Assembly (NCBI GenBank): GCA_964434955.1
Contig: CAYSXI010000079.1
Coordinates: forward strand, 1 to 22,253
Direction of reading: 5' to 3'
DNA length: 22,253 nt
DNA from: JANQLU01 sp964434955
Lineage (GTDB): Bacteria > Planctomycetota > Planctomycetia > Pirellulales > Pirellulaceae
The translations under genes were made by a program, and so were the position numbers. Below the pieces are notes generated by a model, which searched no databases, was not told the DNA's origin, and saw only the letters and a program-made list of their open reading frames with translations. This document shows positions 21,256 to 22,253 of the stretch, piece after piece. The stretch's first letter is position 1; each line of letters begins with the position of its first letter.

Positions 21256-22253
21256 GTGTCGTTGGAGTCGCAACGACCATTCAAGGAGTTTGGCCCGTCT
21301 TTCTTGCCGGCAAATGCGCAGGGCGAACGAAAGCGGATGGAGATTCCGCGCGATCGACTCGAGGCCAGAAAACAACTTCGGGAAACCTGCCCGGCCTTGC
21401 CAGGTGTTTACGGTTGGTTGGATCCAAACGGACAGCTGGGCTACGTCGGCAAATCGAAATCGCTTCGCAAACGACTTCTTTCCTATTTCTCGAAAACGGT
21501 GCCCGATGAAAAGATGCATCGCATTCGGCGAAACAGTCATACGATCATCTGGGAACCAGTTTCCCATGAACTTCTAGCGCTATTGAGAGAGCAGGAACTG
21601 ATCAATCGTTGGCGTCCAAGCTACAACAGCCAAGGTCAACCCACGCGTCGCAAGCCGGCTTTTGTTTGCATCAGTAACCACAGCGCCCCGAATGCAATCA
21701 TGCAAAGGCGAGTTAATGAAAAGTCCACGCATCGTTATGGACCGATCATGGGAACGGCACAGCTTCGTGAAGCGATCGATAATCTGAATAACGTTTTCAA
21801 ACTTCGTGATTGCCCGGAAAAAACCACGATGGAATTCAGCGATCAGCTGGAACTGTTTTCCCGGGACCAACCTGCCAAGTGCATTCGGCATGAACTGGGC
21901 ACTTGCCCCGCTCCCTGTGCCGCCGGTTGTTCTAAATCGAACTATCGGTCAACTGTTGACGACGCGATTGCATTTTTGTCGGGGTTCGACCGCAGTGTTT
22001 TGGAAAGCCTGGAGTCGCGGATGAATCGTGCGGCAGGGATGAAGGCATTCGAAACCGCCGCCGTGTTTCGCGACCGGCTTGAAAGCCTGGCCTGGCTCGA
22101 CCGACGACTTGAGTCGCTTCGCCGTGCTCAACACGAACTCAACTGCATTTATCAAGTCAGTGGGTTTGACGAGTCGCAAGTTTGGTTGATGCTCGATTGT
22201 GGCCTACCGATTGCTTGCGAAGCCAAACCGAAAAATGAAGCGATGATTGATAG
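21256..22253 (+). CDS. UvrC-like GIY-YIG excinuclease, partial at right edge
   Basis: UvrC makes the incisions in nucleotide excision repair. The frame is open from a GTG with GGGAGGG six bases upstream to the window edge (332 codons), so the end is missing. An in-frame TGA at 21187-21189 limits the start. After a 48-residue N-terminal extension comes a GIY-YIG domain: PGVYGWLD at 49-56, GYVGKSKSLRKRLLSYF from about 62, and LREQELINRW with the likely catalytic Glu. YGPIMGTAQLRE, then FKLRDC, matches the UvrC linker pattern. CIRHELGTCPAPC from C209 is the UvrC cysteine motif, and MNRAAGMKAFETAAVFRD from 256 is the UvrB-binding UVR motif. The DDKSYP segment of canonical UvrC is not present. It may therefore be a UvrC paralogue; the RNase-H-like half lies beyond the window if it exists. 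Confidence 0.85.
   Translation, partial: MSLESQRPFKEFGPSFLPANAQGERKRMEIPRDRLEARKQLRETCPALPGVYGWLDPNGQLGYVGKSKSLRKRLLSYFSKTVPDEKMHRIRRNSHTIIWEPVSHELLALLREQELINRWRPSYNSQGQPTRRKPAFVCISNHSAPNAIMQRRVNEKSTHRYGPIMGTAQLREAIDNLNNVFKLRDCPEKTTMEFSDQLELFSRDQPAKCIRHELGTCPAPCAAGCSKSNYRSTVDDAIAFLSGFDRSVLESLESRMNRAAGMKAFETAAVFRDRLESLAWLDRRLESLRRAQHELNCIYQVSGFDESQVWLMLDCGLPIACEAKPKNEAMID

Noticed and set aside
21169..21567. Minus-strand open frame opposite the UvrC-like gene
   Set aside because: It would have given a coding source for the orphan terminator, but it is antisense to a well-supported gene and has no domain or good start.

Overview
The window looks like chromosomal DNA of a marine-type planctomycete (Pirellulaceae or a close relative). 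The evidence is the set of lineage-typical families: a secreted protein with planctomycete-type cytochrome c domains (CxxCH, 'MP.G', 'WI.EGA'), a TIGR03067-like secreted protein, an ABC-2 permease beginning with a 'GYR.W.G' N-terminus, and a ComEC with a divergent beta-lactamase motif. Genes are loosely packed, on both strands, with moderate GC. I see no phage genes, transposases, CRISPR arrays, rRNA or tRNA.

Layout. 125-2044 (+) is a secreted di-heme cytochrome-like protein with a hydrolase-like C-terminus. 2181-2600 (-) is a small FHA-domain protein and 2875-4095 (-) a six-helix membrane protein with a very basic tail. 4282-5154 (-) is a fumarylacetoacetate-hydrolase family enzyme. 5370-6785 (+) is a PAS-GGDEF diguanylate cyclase with an unrecognised C-terminal domain, followed by a Mn-type superoxide dismutase (6945-7553) and a secreted protein with an emfourin-like C-terminus (7788-8582). 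A 17-bp tandem repeat and a bidirectional terminator follow. 8786-9112 (-) is a small protein ending in an L7/L12-like helix motif. 9373-10170 (-) is biotin ligase without a DNA-binding domain, divergent from an SDR reductase (10259-11014). 11065-12213 (-) is a low-complexity lipoprotein and 12547-13041 (-) the TIGR03067-like protein. 13296-17393 (+) is a tight four-gene ABC export operon (ATPase, permease, ATPase, permease) whose 3' end overlaps the convergent comEC (17353-19881, -). 20085-20681 (+) is a small secreted protein. 21256 to the window edge is a UvrC-like GIY-YIG nuclease, cut by the edge.

How genes work together. The only clear multi-gene unit is the ABC operon, whose genes overlap or nearly abut and probably build two related ATPase/permease pairs. 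The other genes look like single transcription units with their own terminators.

The most interesting non-coding signal is at about 20866-21000. A strong intrinsic terminator points in the minus direction, but no minus-strand gene lies upstream of it. Two further hairpins precede it, as expected for an independent structured small RNA. Other points worth checking are the GGDEF protein's unknown C-terminal domain, a hairpin plus T-run just ahead of that gene's start codon, the 17-bp repeats, and several short perfect inverted repeats in promoter regions.
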